The notes under the pieces are model-generated. The model worked only from the letters and a program-made list of their open reading frames with translations, did not search any database and was not told where the DNA came from. From NCBI GenBank assembly GCA_038248985.1, contig JBBRWV010000046.1, forward strand, positions 1 through 24,807: a stretch of DNA of 24,807 nucleotides. Reading direction: 5' to 3'. Shown piece by piece: positions 6,562 through 15,328 of the stretch. Both the position numbers and the translations under genes were made by a program. This DNA is from JBBRWV01 sp038248985 (GTDB lineage: Bacteria; Planctomycetota; Phycisphaerae; WQYP01). Within the stretch, counting starts at the first letter, position 1. Every line of letters starts with the position of its first letter.

Positions 6562-7986
6562 ATGAAAATCGTTCTGACGACACATCAATTTCTGCCTGAG
6601 TTTTCTTCCGGCACTGAAATCATCACCCTCGGCATCGCCCGGGAACTCCATCGCCGCGGCCATGAAGTCGTTCTATTCACCGGCTCGCCGACCACCCAGC
6701 CTCTCGTCGACGACCAGCGCTTTGACGAATATACCTTCGAGGGCATGCGGATCATTCGCTTCCGCCATGAACTCGTGCCCATGAACGGCCAGAACGACAT
6801 CATGGAACTGGAGTTTAACAGCTCGCTCTTTCACCGATTCTTCCACCATTTTTTGTCCGAGTACAAACCCGACGTCGTCCATTTCATTCACCTGCAGCGC
6901 CTCACCGCATCCGCCATCAACGCCGCCCATGAACTGCACATTCCCTGCTTCTTCACCGCCACCGATTTCTGGCTCGTCTGCCCCATCAATCTGCTCCGCC
7001 TCGCCGATGGCTCCATGTGCGCGGGGCCGCGCAATGCCGGTGCCAACTGCGCCAAACACTTGGTGCAAATGACGCAAACAAGACCAGTGGTGGAAGAAGT
7101 TGAATCCAAGCCCGAGGGGCACATCGCCTGGGAAATCGAAGGCGCACGCGATGGATGGCTCAAAAGCAGCGACTACACCCGCTACATCCTCTCGATCTCC
7201 GCCCGCACGCCCTTCCTCCGCAATCAGGCCCAAAAACTGCAGAAGCTCTTCGTCCCTTCCCGCTTCATGGAACATGTCCTGGCGTCCAACGGCATTCCGC
7301 AGGATCGCTTTGCCCTCCTCCCCTACGGCATCGACGTGGATCGCATCACCCGCAACGTCGATCGCGGCCGCTTCGAAAATCTCCGCATCGCTTTTACCGG
7401 CACCATCTCCGAACACAAAGGCGTTCATGTGCTGGTCAAGGCGTTTCGCCAATTGCCCCCGCAACTGCCCGTGCAACTCTACATCTACGGCAAATTGACC
7501 GACTTCCCCACCTACGTCGCGGAGTTGCGCACCCTCATCGGTGACGACTCCCGCATCCATTTGTGCGGCCCCTACGATCATGACCGCATTAACGACGTCC
7601 TTGCCCTCACCGATGTGCTCGTCTGTCCCTCCATGTGGTATGAAAACACGCCCCTGGTCATTTACGAAGCCCAGGCCGCGGGCGTGCCCGTCATCGCTTC
7701 CGATAGTCAGGGCATGTCCGAAATCGTCACGCCCAACGTCAACGGCCTGCTCTTCCCGCTGGGCGATCACAGCGCACTGGCTTCCATCCTGCAGACTCTC
7801 CATGAAGACCGGTCGCTGGTGCGCCGTCTCGCCGAAGGAACCGTGATTCCCCTGTCCATCAGCCAGCACGTTGATGCGCTGGAAGGCTTCTACGGTGTGC
7901 CTGAGATCACTGAACTCTCGGCGGACCCAACCCCGGATTTCCTGCCGGATTCAATCGTAGCCGCCAACCCCGGGCATTCGACCTGA
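6562..7986 (+). CDS. GT4-family glycosyltransferase (GT-B fold)
   Basis: The 474-residue protein has two Rossmann-like domains. The N-terminal acceptor domain begins MKIVLTTHQFLPEFSSGTE and continues with LGIARELHRRGHEVVLF. The C-terminal nucleotide-sugar domain contains IAFTGTISEHKG, the inner strands VQLYIYG and VLVCPSMWYENTPLVIYEA, and ends with GVPVIASDSQGMSEIV. The E-x7-E signature of retaining GT4 enzymes (Glu in WYENTP and Glu in IYEA) is present. It probably transfers a sugar from a nucleotide donor onto a surface polysaccharide or lipid-linked glycan at the cytoplasmic membrane face. The ATG at 6562 is chosen because the fold begins there; the ribosome site is weak. It is the first gene of the glycan cluster and lies 73 nt before the GT2 gene. 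Confidence 0.88.
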   Translation: MKIVLTTHQFLPEFSSGTEIITLGIARELHRRGHEVVLFTGSPTTQPLVDDQRFDEYTFEGMRIIRFRHELVPMNGQNDIMELEFNSSLFHRFFHHFLSEYKPDVVHFIHLQRLTASAINAAHELHIPCFFTATDFWLVCPINLLRLADGSMCAGPRNAGANCAKHLVQMTQTRPVVEEVESKPEGHIAWEIEGARDGWLKSSDYTRYILSISARTPFLRNQAQKLQKLFVPSRFMEHVLASNGIPQDRFALLPYGIDVDRITRNVDRGRFENLRIAFTGTISEHKGVHVLVKAFRQLPPQLPVQLYIYGKLTDFPTYVAELRTLIGDDSRIHLCGPYDHDRINDVLALTDVLVCPSMWYENTPLVIYEAQAAGVPVIASDSQGMSEIVTPNVNGLLFPLGDHSALASILQTLHEDRSLVRRLAEGTVIPLSISQHVDALEGFYGVPEITELSADPTPDFLPDSIVAANPGHST

Positions 7987-8059
7987 AATGTTTTTTTACC
8001 GTATACTCTGACTGCCGACCATTGGAAATTCTTGACAGGAATTGTGAAAGGAACCCGCA

Positions 8060-9928
8060 TTGGCGCTCAGTCTACGTGAAGCGATGTTTCGGGTGCGCCA
8101 GCGCATCTTGCAACGCTTTCCCTGGGTCAAACCCTTGGCCAAACGCTTTCTGCGACGCGGCGGCTACGTTCCGTATCAACCCTCATTGCCGTCGGCATTG
8201 CCTCCCCTCACCTTTGCCCAGCGCTTCATGGCCCTCGTCTCCAACCCCTACAAAGACTACCTCCGCGTCGACAACGTCCTCCGCGAAAGAAATCGCGACT
8301 TCTACCTCGCCAATCTCCACGCCTTTCAATACGCCCCCAAGTTCTCCATCGTCGTTCCGCTCTACAACACCCCCGCCGACATCTTCCAGAAAATGCTCGA
8401 CAGCGTCGAAAAACAACTCTACGAAAACTGGGAACTCCTCCTCGTCGATGATTGCTCCCCGCTCTCCCACGTGCGCCCGCTCATTCACGCCGCCGCCGCG
8501 CGCAATCCCCAAATCAAAGTCCGCCTGCGTCCCCGAAACGGCGGCATTTCCGACGCCACCAACGACGGCATCAACGCCGCCACCGGAGACTTCGTCGCCT
8601 TCCTCGATCACGATGATGAGCTCTCCGACGATGCCCTCTATTTCCTCGCCGAACGCCTCAATCACCAACCCGATGCCGACGTCCTCTACACCGATCAGGA
8701 CAAAATTTCCGAAGACCAGATCCGCTATGACCCCCTCTTCAAGCCCGATTGGTCCCTCGACTATTTCCGCGGCGCCATGTTTCTCGGACACCTCGTCGCC
8801 GTTCGCCGCTCCCTCCTCTTGGCCGTCGGCGGATGCAACCGCACCTTCAACGGTGTGCAGGATTTCGACCTCGAACTGCGCCTCGCTGAAAAAACCACCC
8901 GCTTCGAACACATCCCCCGCATCTGCTACCACTGGCGCGCCGTCCCCGGTTCCCTCGCCTCCAACGTTCACGGCAAAGACACGCACGGCCTCGATCCACT
9001 CGGCAAACTCCAGCAGATCGCCGTCCAGCAACACCTCGATCGCCTCGGCATCCCCGCAATAGCCACCCCCGCCAACGACCGCCATCGCCTGCATATCCTC
9101 CCCAAACCTCTCCCTGCGGAACCCCGCATCTCCATCCTCATCTGCAGCAAAGATGCGCCCGAAGAAATCTCCCGCTGCCTCGACACCCTCTTCGGCAAAA
9201 CCACTTACAAAAATTTCGAAGTCCTCGTCGGCGATAACGGCACCACCCATCATGACGCCCTCGCGGCCCTCCGTCGCCACCCGATCCGCCGCATCCCCAT
9301 GCCCGCCAAATTTCATTTTGCCGCCTTCAACAATGCCCTCGCCCGTGAAGCCTCCGGCGAATACCTCGTCTTCCTCAACAATGACACCGAAATTCTCGAT
9401 GCGGACTGGCTCGGCAAAATGTTGCTCTACGCCCGCCAGACCGATGTCGGCGCCGTCGGCCCGCTCCTCCTCTTCCCCAATGGCGCCGTGCAACACGCCG
9501 GCATCATCCTCGGCCCCCGCGGCTCCGCCGATCACGTCATGCGCAACTTCCCCGCCGATTGCGACGGCTACGCCGGTTCGCTCTGCTGCTCCCGCGAAGT
9601 CACCGCCGTCACCGCCGCCTGCCTCATGATGTCCAAGGCACGCTTCTTCTTGGTGGGGGGGTTCAATGAACTCTTCCGCAATCACTACGAAGATGTCGAT
9701 CTCAACATGAAACTCCGCACCAAGGGCCTGCGCAACATCTACGCCGCCTCCACCCGGCTCATCCATCATGAATCCAAAACCCGCGGCCAAAACTACGATT
9801 TCAACGACCGCATCCTGCTGCTCGACCTTTGGGAATCGGAAATCGACCAGGGAGACCCCTACTACAACCGTAACTTCAACCGCGAAAATGTGGATTACTC
9901 TACCTGCATGAGCGTCCTCGAATCATGA
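8060..9928 (+). CDS. Two-domain GT2-family glycosyltransferase
   Basis: The 622-residue protein contains two GT-A domains in tandem. The first starts near residue 94 (FSIVVPLYNTP) and has its metal-binding DHDD at 183-186 and the acceptor-side pattern VQDFDLELRL near 266-275. The second starts near residue 356 (ISILICSKDAP) and has NNDTE at 440-444 and HYEDVDLNMKLR near residue 556. Such double GT2 proteins often add two sugars, or alternate linkages, to O-antigen-like chains. There is no membrane segment, and the N-terminal 90 residues are helical and basic. The likely start is TTG at 8060, since AAAGGA lies about 7 nt upstream; the next ATG is at 8084 without such a site. It overlaps the next gene by 4 bp (ATGA), so translation is probably coupled. 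Confidence 0.88.
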   Translation: MALSLREAMFRVRQRILQRFPWVKPLAKRFLRRGGYVPYQPSLPSALPPLTFAQRFMALVSNPYKDYLRVDNVLRERNRDFYLANLHAFQYAPKFSIVVPLYNTPADIFQKMLDSVEKQLYENWELLLVDDCSPLSHVRPLIHAAAARNPQIKVRLRPRNGGISDATNDGINAATGDFVAFLDHDDELSDDALYFLAERLNHQPDADVLYTDQDKISEDQIRYDPLFKPDWSLDYFRGAMFLGHLVAVRRSLLLAVGGCNRTFNGVQDFDLELRLAEKTTRFEHIPRICYHWRAVPGSLASNVHGKDTHGLDPLGKLQQIAVQQHLDRLGIPAIATPANDRHRLHILPKPLPAEPRISILICSKDAPEEISRCLDTLFGKTTYKNFEVLVGDNGTTHHDALAALRRHPIRRIPMPAKFHFAAFNNALAREASGEYLVFLNNDTEILDADWLGKMLLYARQTDVGAVGPLLLFPNGAVQHAGIILGPRGSADHVMRNFPADCDGYAGSLCCSREVTAVTAACLMMSKARFFLVGGFNELFRNHYEDVDLNMKLRTKGLRNIYAASTRLIHHESKTRGQNYDFNDRILLLDLWESEIDQGDPYYNRNFNRENVDYSTCMSVLES

Positions 9929-11145
9929 ACATACTCTTCGCCCTTTACCACAATCTCTCCAGCAACAGCGCCAGCCATGTGGATGGCGTCGCCCGCGAAC
10001 TCGTCAAAATGGGCCACGAGTGCGTCGTCGCCGTCACCAACATGGATGCCGGCGCCAATCGCTTCGGCACCACCAATTACCGGGTCGTCCTGCTCGATGA
10101 AGCCCAACGTCTCCTCAAGGCCGGCACTCTCTTTGCAAACTCCCAACCCCTCGACATCCTCCATTGCTGGACGCCCCGCGAAATCCTCCGCAAATTCCGC
10201 GACCGCCTCGCCGCCGCCCACTCCTTCCACACCATTGTTCATCTCGAAGACAACGAGTGGCAACTCGCCAAATCATTCTTCGGTGAGCGCGCCTTCCTCC
10301 TCGCCTCCCAGGACCGCCTGCCCATCCCCTATCCCGATTCCCTCACCCATCCCCTCCTCGGCCGAGACTTCATGAAAAATGCCGTCGGCTGCACTCTCCT
10401 CATCGACGCCCTCGCCGAAATCGTCCCCCCCGGAATCCCCACCACCGTCTTCTGGCCCGCCGTCGATACCACCATCTTCTACCCCCGCACCCCCAATCCC
10501 GATCTGCGCCGCGAGCTCGGTGTCCCCGATGACGCCACCGTCCTCGTCTATTCCGGAAACATGCACGCCGCCAATTTCCGCGAAGTTCGCTCCCTCTATC
10601 TCGCCGTCCACCTCCTCAATCGCGCCGGCCGCAACACCCGCCTCATTCGCCTCGGCAATGACAATTACACGTATCCCTACGGCTACCAGGACTGGGCCTC
10701 CAAATACGCCATCCAACTCGGCTTCGTCGAAGATCGCCAACGCATCGCCAACATCCTGTCCCTCGCTGACGTGCTCGTCCAGCCCGGCAAACCCGACCCC
10801 TTTAACGACCTCCGCTTCCCCTCCAAGCTCCCCGAATTCTTCGCCATGGGCAAGCCCGTCATCCTCCCGCGCACCAATATCGGCCTCGTCACCCGCCACC
10901 TCCAGGACGCCTACGTGCTCGAAAATGCCAACGGCCCCGCAATTGCCGACGCCGTCACCGACATCCTCACCCATCCCGACCTCCACGCAAAACTGGGCAA
11001 AGGCGCTCTGTCCTTTTATAACTCTCATTGCGACTGGCACAAATCAGCCCGCACACTCCATGACTTTTACCTCACTGTCGCCACCCCTCACGCCAACGTC
11101 GCGTCGTCCCATCCTCCCCTCACCGCAAAGGCGCTCTCGTCATGA
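9925..11145 (+). CDS. GT4-like glycosyltransferase
   Basis: The 406-residue protein opens with MNILFALYHNLSSNSASHVDG and ARELVKMGHECVVAV, the N-terminal strand and helix of a GT-B fold. Its second half has VLVYSGNMHAANF, IQLGFVEDRQRIANIL, ADVLVQPGKPDPFNDLRF and LPEFFAMGKPVI, which match the donor-binding domain of GT4 proteins, with Glu in LPEFF near the usual catalytic position. The spacing of the E-x7-E motif is less clear than in the first GT4 gene, so donor and linkage remain open. It overlaps both neighbours by 4 bp (ATGA at each end), a sign of a tightly coupled operon. Confidence 0.82.
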   Translation: MNILFALYHNLSSNSASHVDGVARELVKMGHECVVAVTNMDAGANRFGTTNYRVVLLDEAQRLLKAGTLFANSQPLDILHCWTPREILRKFRDRLAAAHSFHTIVHLEDNEWQLAKSFFGERAFLLASQDRLPIPYPDSLTHPLLGRDFMKNAVGCTLLIDALAEIVPPGIPTTVFWPAVDTTIFYPRTPNPDLRRELGVPDDATVLVYSGNMHAANFREVRSLYLAVHLLNRAGRNTRLIRLGNDNYTYPYGYQDWASKYAIQLGFVEDRQRIANILSLADVLVQPGKPDPFNDLRFPSKLPEFFAMGKPVILPRTNIGLVTRHLQDAYVLENANGPAIADAVTDILTHPDLHAKLGKGALSFYNSHCDWHKSARTLHDFYLTVATPHANVASSHPPLTAKALSS

Positions 11146-12188
11146 AGGTTCTCGTCACAGGCTCCTCAGGTCTCATCGGTTCCGAAGCCGTCACTCACTA
11201 TGACAGCAATGGCCACCAGGTCTTCGGCCTCGACAACAACATGCGCAAACTCTTCTTCGGCGACAAGGGCGACACCTCCTGGAACCTCGAACGCCTGCAA
11301 AAATCCACCCGAAATTTCACCCATCACAACATCGATATCCGCGACCGCGACGCCCTCTTCTCCCTCTTCCAGCAACAACGCTTTGACAAAATCATTCACT
11401 GCGCCGCCCAACCCTCGCACGACAAAGCCAAGGAACTCCCCCTCATCGATTTCGAAGTCAACGCCCTGGGCACCATGAATCTGCTCGAAGCCACCCGCCT
11501 CCATTCCCCCGAGGCCGTCTTCATCTTGATGTCCACCAACAAAGTCTATGGTGACGCCCCCAACGAAGTCCCCCTGATCGAAACCCCCACCCGCTGGGAT
11601 TACGCCCGCCCCGAAGACTACGAAGGCATCGCCGAAACCTGCCGTATCGACCGCTGCTTGCACTCCCTCTTCGGCGCCTCCAAGGCCGCCGGCGACATCG
11701 TCGCCCAGGAATACGGCAAATACTTCGGCCTCAAAGTCGGCATCTTCCGCGGCGGATGCCTCACCGGCCCCAACCACTCCGGCGTCGCCCTCCACGGCTT
11801 CCTTTCCTACCTCGTGAAACTCGCCGTCGCCGGACAAACCTACAAAGTCCTCGGCTACAAAGGCAAACAAGTCCGCGATCAAATTCACTCCGCTGATGTC
11901 ATCGCTGCCTTCGAAGCCTTCGCCGCCAATCCCCGCCCCGGCGAAGTCTACAACCTCGGCGGCGGCCGCGAAAATTCCGCCTCCATCCTCGAGTGCTTCA
12001 CCCTCCTCGAACAACTCCTCGACCGTCCCGTCAAGTGGGAATACGTCGACGAAAACCGCGTCGGCGATCACATCTGCTACATGTCCGATCTGCGCAAACT
12101 CAAAACCCATTTCCCCCAGTGGAAAATCACCCGCTCCCTGCCCATGATTTTCGAAGAAATGGTACGCAAAGAAAAACAATCCAACTGA
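11142..12188 (+). CDS. NAD-dependent epimerase, CDP-paratose 2-epimerase-like
   Basis: The 348-residue extended SDR protein has the NAD-binding GSSGLIG at residues 7-13. The adenine-side loop LDNNMRKLFFG, the strand IIHCAAQPSHDKA and the stretch RGGCLTGPNHSG resemble CDP-paratose (tyvelose) 2-epimerase relatives, which invert C2 of a CDP-3,6-dideoxyhexose for surface polysaccharides. The usual YxxxK pair reads FGASK here (Phe177, Lys181), so the catalytic Tyr is missing from its normal place; I recall this in some relatives but cannot verify it. Its place at the end of the glycosyltransferase operon, overlapping by 4 bp, suggests that it makes a donor sugar for these enzymes. It ends 3 bp before the stop of the convergent amidohydrolase gene. 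Confidence 0.83.
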   Translation: MKVLVTGSSGLIGSEAVTHYDSNGHQVFGLDNNMRKLFFGDKGDTSWNLERLQKSTRNFTHHNIDIRDRDALFSLFQQQRFDKIIHCAAQPSHDKAKELPLIDFEVNALGTMNLLEATRLHSPEAVFILMSTNKVYGDAPNEVPLIETPTRWDYARPEDYEGIAETCRIDRCLHSLFGASKAAGDIVAQEYGKYFGLKVGIFRGGCLTGPNHSGVALHGFLSYLVKLAVAGQTYKVLGYKGKQVRDQIHSADVIAAFEAFAANPRPGEVYNLGGGRENSASILECFTLLEQLLDRPVKWEYVDENRVGDHICYMSDLRKLKTHFPQWKITRSLPMIFEEMVRKEKQSN

Positions 12189-12191
12189 TCA

Positions 12192-13517
12192 TCACGCCGT
12201 CTGCCCAACTTGCGGCACGCCACGAATCCACACCTGCTCCGGCCTCGGTGCCCTATCAAAAATAGATGCGAGTATGGTCGCCGCCTCCGCACGGTAGGGG
12301 GGGCACGTATAGGCAAAGGCACACAAATCCGCATCTTTCCCCGGCGCAAGCGTCCCCCGTTCCCCGCCCAAGCCCAACGCCTCCGCCCCATTCCGCGTAA
12401 TCATCGGCAACAACACCGAAGGGTCCGCCGAGTCCCGCCGTAAAAGCATCTGCGCCTCCCGCAGCAGCGACAAATCCGGATTTGACGCCAGCGAATCCGT
12501 ACCCAGCGCCACCCGAATCCCCGCCTCCTGCATCTCCCGATAGCGGTGGGGGGCGATCGCATCATGCCCAAAAAACGCCCGTGTCCGCGGACAATACGCC
12601 ACGCTCAAGCCCCGCGCTCCCGCCAGTATTCGCAACTCCTCATCGTCAGCATAATTGACATGCGCCAGCACCACCGGCGACGGCGTATCAAAAAGCCCAT
12701 GCTCTTTTGCCCAGCGCACCGGCCCCTCATCCGTCCGCGGTATCGATTCATCCAATATCGCTGCCGTCTCCACCCCCAGCGCCGCGCTGATCTGCTCGTA
12801 AGGTTCGCGAATCCGCCCTCCCAGCGATGCCAGAAACTCCCCCTCCTCCCGCAGCTCCCCCAGATGAATGCACAAGGGAATCATCTCCCCCGCACAAGCC
12901 CCCACAATCCGCCGCAGCGCCGTGCCCTCCACCGTATACGGCGCATGCGGCGACACCCCAATCCTCATCGTCGCCGTGTCGTGCGTCCTGTCCAGCGCCG
13001 CCGCCAGCCGCTCCTCCAGTAAACCCCGTCGGCTCCCAATCGCCTGTATCTCCCCAAAAGAAACCACCCGCATCGGCCCGCGCCGCAAAATCGCCCGCGC
13101 CGCTCCAACCTGCTTCGTAATATCCCCCAGCGTCGTCACCCCATATCCAATCGACTCTGCAATCCCCTCCGCCACCGACCGCCCCACCGTCTCCACCATG
13201 TTCCCCTGCGCCCCCGTCAACTCCATCAGCCGTTTCACCCAATCGACAAAATGCCCCGGCCCAATCTGCCCCCGCAAATATCCCAACTCCAAATGCGTAT
13301 GCGCATTCACCAACCCCGGCAGCAACGCCACATCCTTTCCCAGTCGCATTTCCTCCACTTCCCCCGGCCCATACCTCCCGCGCAACTCCCTCAGCGTTCC
13401 CACCGCCAAAATTCTCCCCGCCCTCATCGCCACCGCCGCATCCCCGATAATAGCAGGACCGTCCACCGGAAAAAGTGCATCCGCGATTAGAATCGTTACA
13501 CACGCTGGGTCATTCAT
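12192..13517 (-). CDS. Amidohydrolase, aminofutalosine deaminase/chlorohydrolase type
   Basis: The 441-residue protein is a metal-dependent amidohydrolase of the cytosine deaminase/chlorohydrolase group. Ligands are in place: HTH at 73-75, His191 in SPHAPYT, His218 in IHLGE, His286 in LAHVNY and Asp341 in LGTDSLASN. The C-terminus returns to the small beta domain (APGKDADLCAF). The combination SPHAPYT and LGTDSLASN occurs in 6-aminodeoxyfutalosine deaminases of the futalosine menaquinone pathway, but also in other deaminases of adenosine-like compounds, and no other menaquinone gene is in the window. The ATG at 13517 follows a GGATGA site. It is divergent from the sensor kinase gene and convergent with the epimerase gene. 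Confidence 0.85.
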   Translation of the reverse strand: MNDPACVTILIADALFPVDGPAIIGDAAVAMRAGRILAVGTLRELRGRYGPGEVEEMRLGKDVALLPGLVNAHTHLELGYLRGQIGPGHFVDWVKRLMELTGAQGNMVETVGRSVAEGIAESIGYGVTTLGDITKQVGAARAILRRGPMRVVSFGEIQAIGSRRGLLEERLAAALDRTHDTATMRIGVSPHAPYTVEGTALRRIVGACAGEMIPLCIHLGELREEGEFLASLGGRIREPYEQISAALGVETAAILDESIPRTDEGPVRWAKEHGLFDTPSPVVLAHVNYADDEELRILAGARGLSVAYCPRTRAFFGHDAIAPHRYREMQEAGIRVALGTDSLASNPDLSLLREAQMLLRRDSADPSVLLPMITRNGAEALGLGGERGTLAPGKDADLCAFAYTCPPYRAEAATILASIFDRAPRPEQVWIRGVPQVGQTA

Positions 13518-13595
13518 CCGCTAGAGTGTACCAAGTTCCGCCCATTTTCCCGCCAATCCGCACTGCCGTTATTCAAAACATATCCCCATCATCCA

Positions 13596-13623
13596 TTGAC
13601 GCGGCGCATCTCTCCGCCACAAT
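13596..13623 (+). promoter_or_regulatory. Candidate promoter for the FHA-GAF-histidine kinase operon
   Basis: TTGACG (13596-13601) and CACAAT (13618-13623) are 16 nt apart and lie about 30 nt before the GTG start. The -35 box is good and the -10 box moderate. Confidence 0.45.
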
Positions 13624-13655
13624 ACACACGTTGTACCATTTCACGCGAGGTTCGG

Positions 13656-15302
13656 GTGCTCACCCTCTACGTCCTCCAAGGCCCCGACAAGGGCCGCCGT
13701 TACGATCTGCCCACCGACGAGGTCGTTATCCTCGGCCGGTCCAGCGAATACGCGCCCCTTACTGACCTCACCGTCTCCCGCCGTCACGCCCACCTCGAAA
13801 ACACCAAGGACGGATGGTTCATCTTCGATGAGGGCTCCTCCAACGGCGTCTTCGTCAACGGCGTCCGCATTCCCCAAAAAGCCAAAATCAAGGTCGGCGA
13901 CCAAATCCGCATGGGCTCCACGCTCCTCGTTTTCGGCTCGCCCACCAAGTCCGTCACCGTCTCTAAAAGCAACGACGTCGACGTCCGCCAACCCACCAAA
14001 CCGGGTGACTCCGCCATCATCTCCACCGTCCCCTCCAATGATGACTCCGTCGTCCTCGCCGTCCCCGAGCCCTCCGCCGCCGCCATGGAGCATTTCCGCG
14101 TCCTCCTTCAAACCGCCACCACCCTCGGCTCCATCTTCGATCTTGATCAAATCCTCAACAAGGTTATGGACATCGTCTTCCAGCAACTCAAGGCCGATCG
14201 CGGTTTCATCGCCCTCATCGAAGACGAATCCTTCACCGTCGTCCCCCGCGTCGTCCGCTACCGTGATGTCGAATATGAAACCCGCATCGCCGTCAGCCAG
14301 ACCATCATCCAGCACGTCATCCAGAAAAACGAAGGCGTCCTCTCCTCCAACGCCATGACTGACCAACGCTTCAGCAAGGGCAAAAGTGTCCATAACCTCA
14401 CCATTCGCAGCGCCATTTGCGTCCCCATCAAAGGCCGCGACCGCATCATCGGCGTCATCAATATCGACACCATGGTCGCCAATTTCTCCTACACCTCCGA
14501 TCAACTTCGCCTCCTCACCGCCATCGGCCTCCAAACCGGCATGGCCATCGAAAACCTCCGCCTCTACCAGGAAAGCGTCCAGCAGGAACGCCTCGCCGCC
14601 ACCGGCGAAACCGTCGCCTCACTCTCCCACTCCATCAAAAATATCCTCCAGGGCATTCGCGGCGGCTCCGATGTGATCGACCTCGCCATCCGCAAAGATT
14701 CCATCAACGACGTCAAAATCGGCTGGGACATGCTCCAACGCAATCTCGACAAAGTCCAAACCCTCACCATGAATATGCTCGCCTTCTCCAAAGTGCGCAA
14801 GCCCCAACTCGAACTCACGCACCTCCCGCACGTCCTCAGCGAGTGTCTCGCCCTCGTCAAAAATATCGCCGAAGATAAAAAAATCACCCTCCTCACCGAA
14901 ATCAACCCCTCCCAGCCTCCCGTCCCCGTCGATGCCGATGGCATTCACCAGGCCGTCCTCAATCTCCTCGGCAACGCCATCGAAGCCGTCGAACCCAAGC
15001 ACGGCGTCGTTACCCTCTCCTCCCAGTTTGACCCCCTCGCCCAACTCGCCATCATCGAAGTTCAGGACAACGGCGTCGGCATCGCCGAACGTGACCTCAA
15101 AAAAATCTTCCAGCTCTTCTTCTCTACCAAAGGCCAGCGCGGCACCGGCCTCGGCCTCGCCGTCACCAACAAAATCGTCGAAGAGCACGAAGGCAAAATC
15201 GAAGTCACCTCCAAGCTCGGCCAGGGCACCACCTTCCGCATCAAACTCCCCATGAACCATAAAAATATTGTCGATCCGGGCCAGACTCACGGGCCCACTT
15301 AA
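13656..15302 (+). CDS. FHA-GAF sensor histidine kinase
   Basis: The 548-residue soluble protein has three parts. Residues 1-95 form a forkhead-associated domain with the phosphothreonine-binding residues in GRSS (27-30), SRRHA (41-45) and SSNGVFVNG (61-69). Residues 143-300 form a GAF domain. The kinase core follows, with the phosphoacceptor His325 in SLSHSIKN, the N box LLGNAIEA near 437-444, DNGVGI at 471-476 and GTGLGL at 496-501. There is no membrane segment and no receiver domain, so it probably senses a cytoplasmic ligand and is linked through FHA to Ser/Thr phosphorylation. The GTG at 13656 is chosen because GAGG lies 5 nt upstream and the FHA strand begins at once. It leads a run of + strand genes up to apt; the next start is 26 nt away. 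Confidence 0.9.
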   Translation: MLTLYVLQGPDKGRRYDLPTDEVVILGRSSEYAPLTDLTVSRRHAHLENTKDGWFIFDEGSSNGVFVNGVRIPQKAKIKVGDQIRMGSTLLVFGSPTKSVTVSKSNDVDVRQPTKPGDSAIISTVPSNDDSVVLAVPEPSAAAMEHFRVLLQTATTLGSIFDLDQILNKVMDIVFQQLKADRGFIALIEDESFTVVPRVVRYRDVEYETRIAVSQTIIQHVIQKNEGVLSSNAMTDQRFSKGKSVHNLTIRSAICVPIKGRDRIIGVINIDTMVANFSYTSDQLRLLTAIGLQTGMAIENLRLYQESVQQERLAATGETVASLSHSIKNILQGIRGGSDVIDLAIRKDSINDVKIGWDMLQRNLDKVQTLTMNMLAFSKVRKPQLELTHLPHVLSECLALVKNIAEDKKITLLTEINPSQPPVPVDADGIHQAVLNLLGNAIEAVEPKHGVVTLSSQFDPLAQLAIIEVQDNGVGIAERDLKKIFQLFFSTKGQRGTGLGLAVTNKIVEEHEGKIEVTSKLGQGTTFRIKLPMNHKNIVDPGQTHGPT

Positions 15303-15328
15303 CCCTCACCTTCTTACAGGAGCCTCTC

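Noticed and set aside
8032..8037. Perfect TTGACA before the GT2 gene
   Set aside because: No -10 box lies at the right distance; the nearby TATACT at 8002-8007 is upstream of it, so no promoter is called.
8183..9790. Very long open frame on the minus strand (535 codons) opposite the GT2 gene
   Set aside because: Its translation is Gly/Glu/Val-rich with no domain pattern; it is the antisense mirror of C-ending codons in the real gene.
11166..12179. Long minus-strand frame opposite the epimerase gene, and similar ones opposite 13656-15302 and 6562-7986
   Set aside because: Same codon-bias artefact; no motifs, and the sense frames are well-supported proteins.
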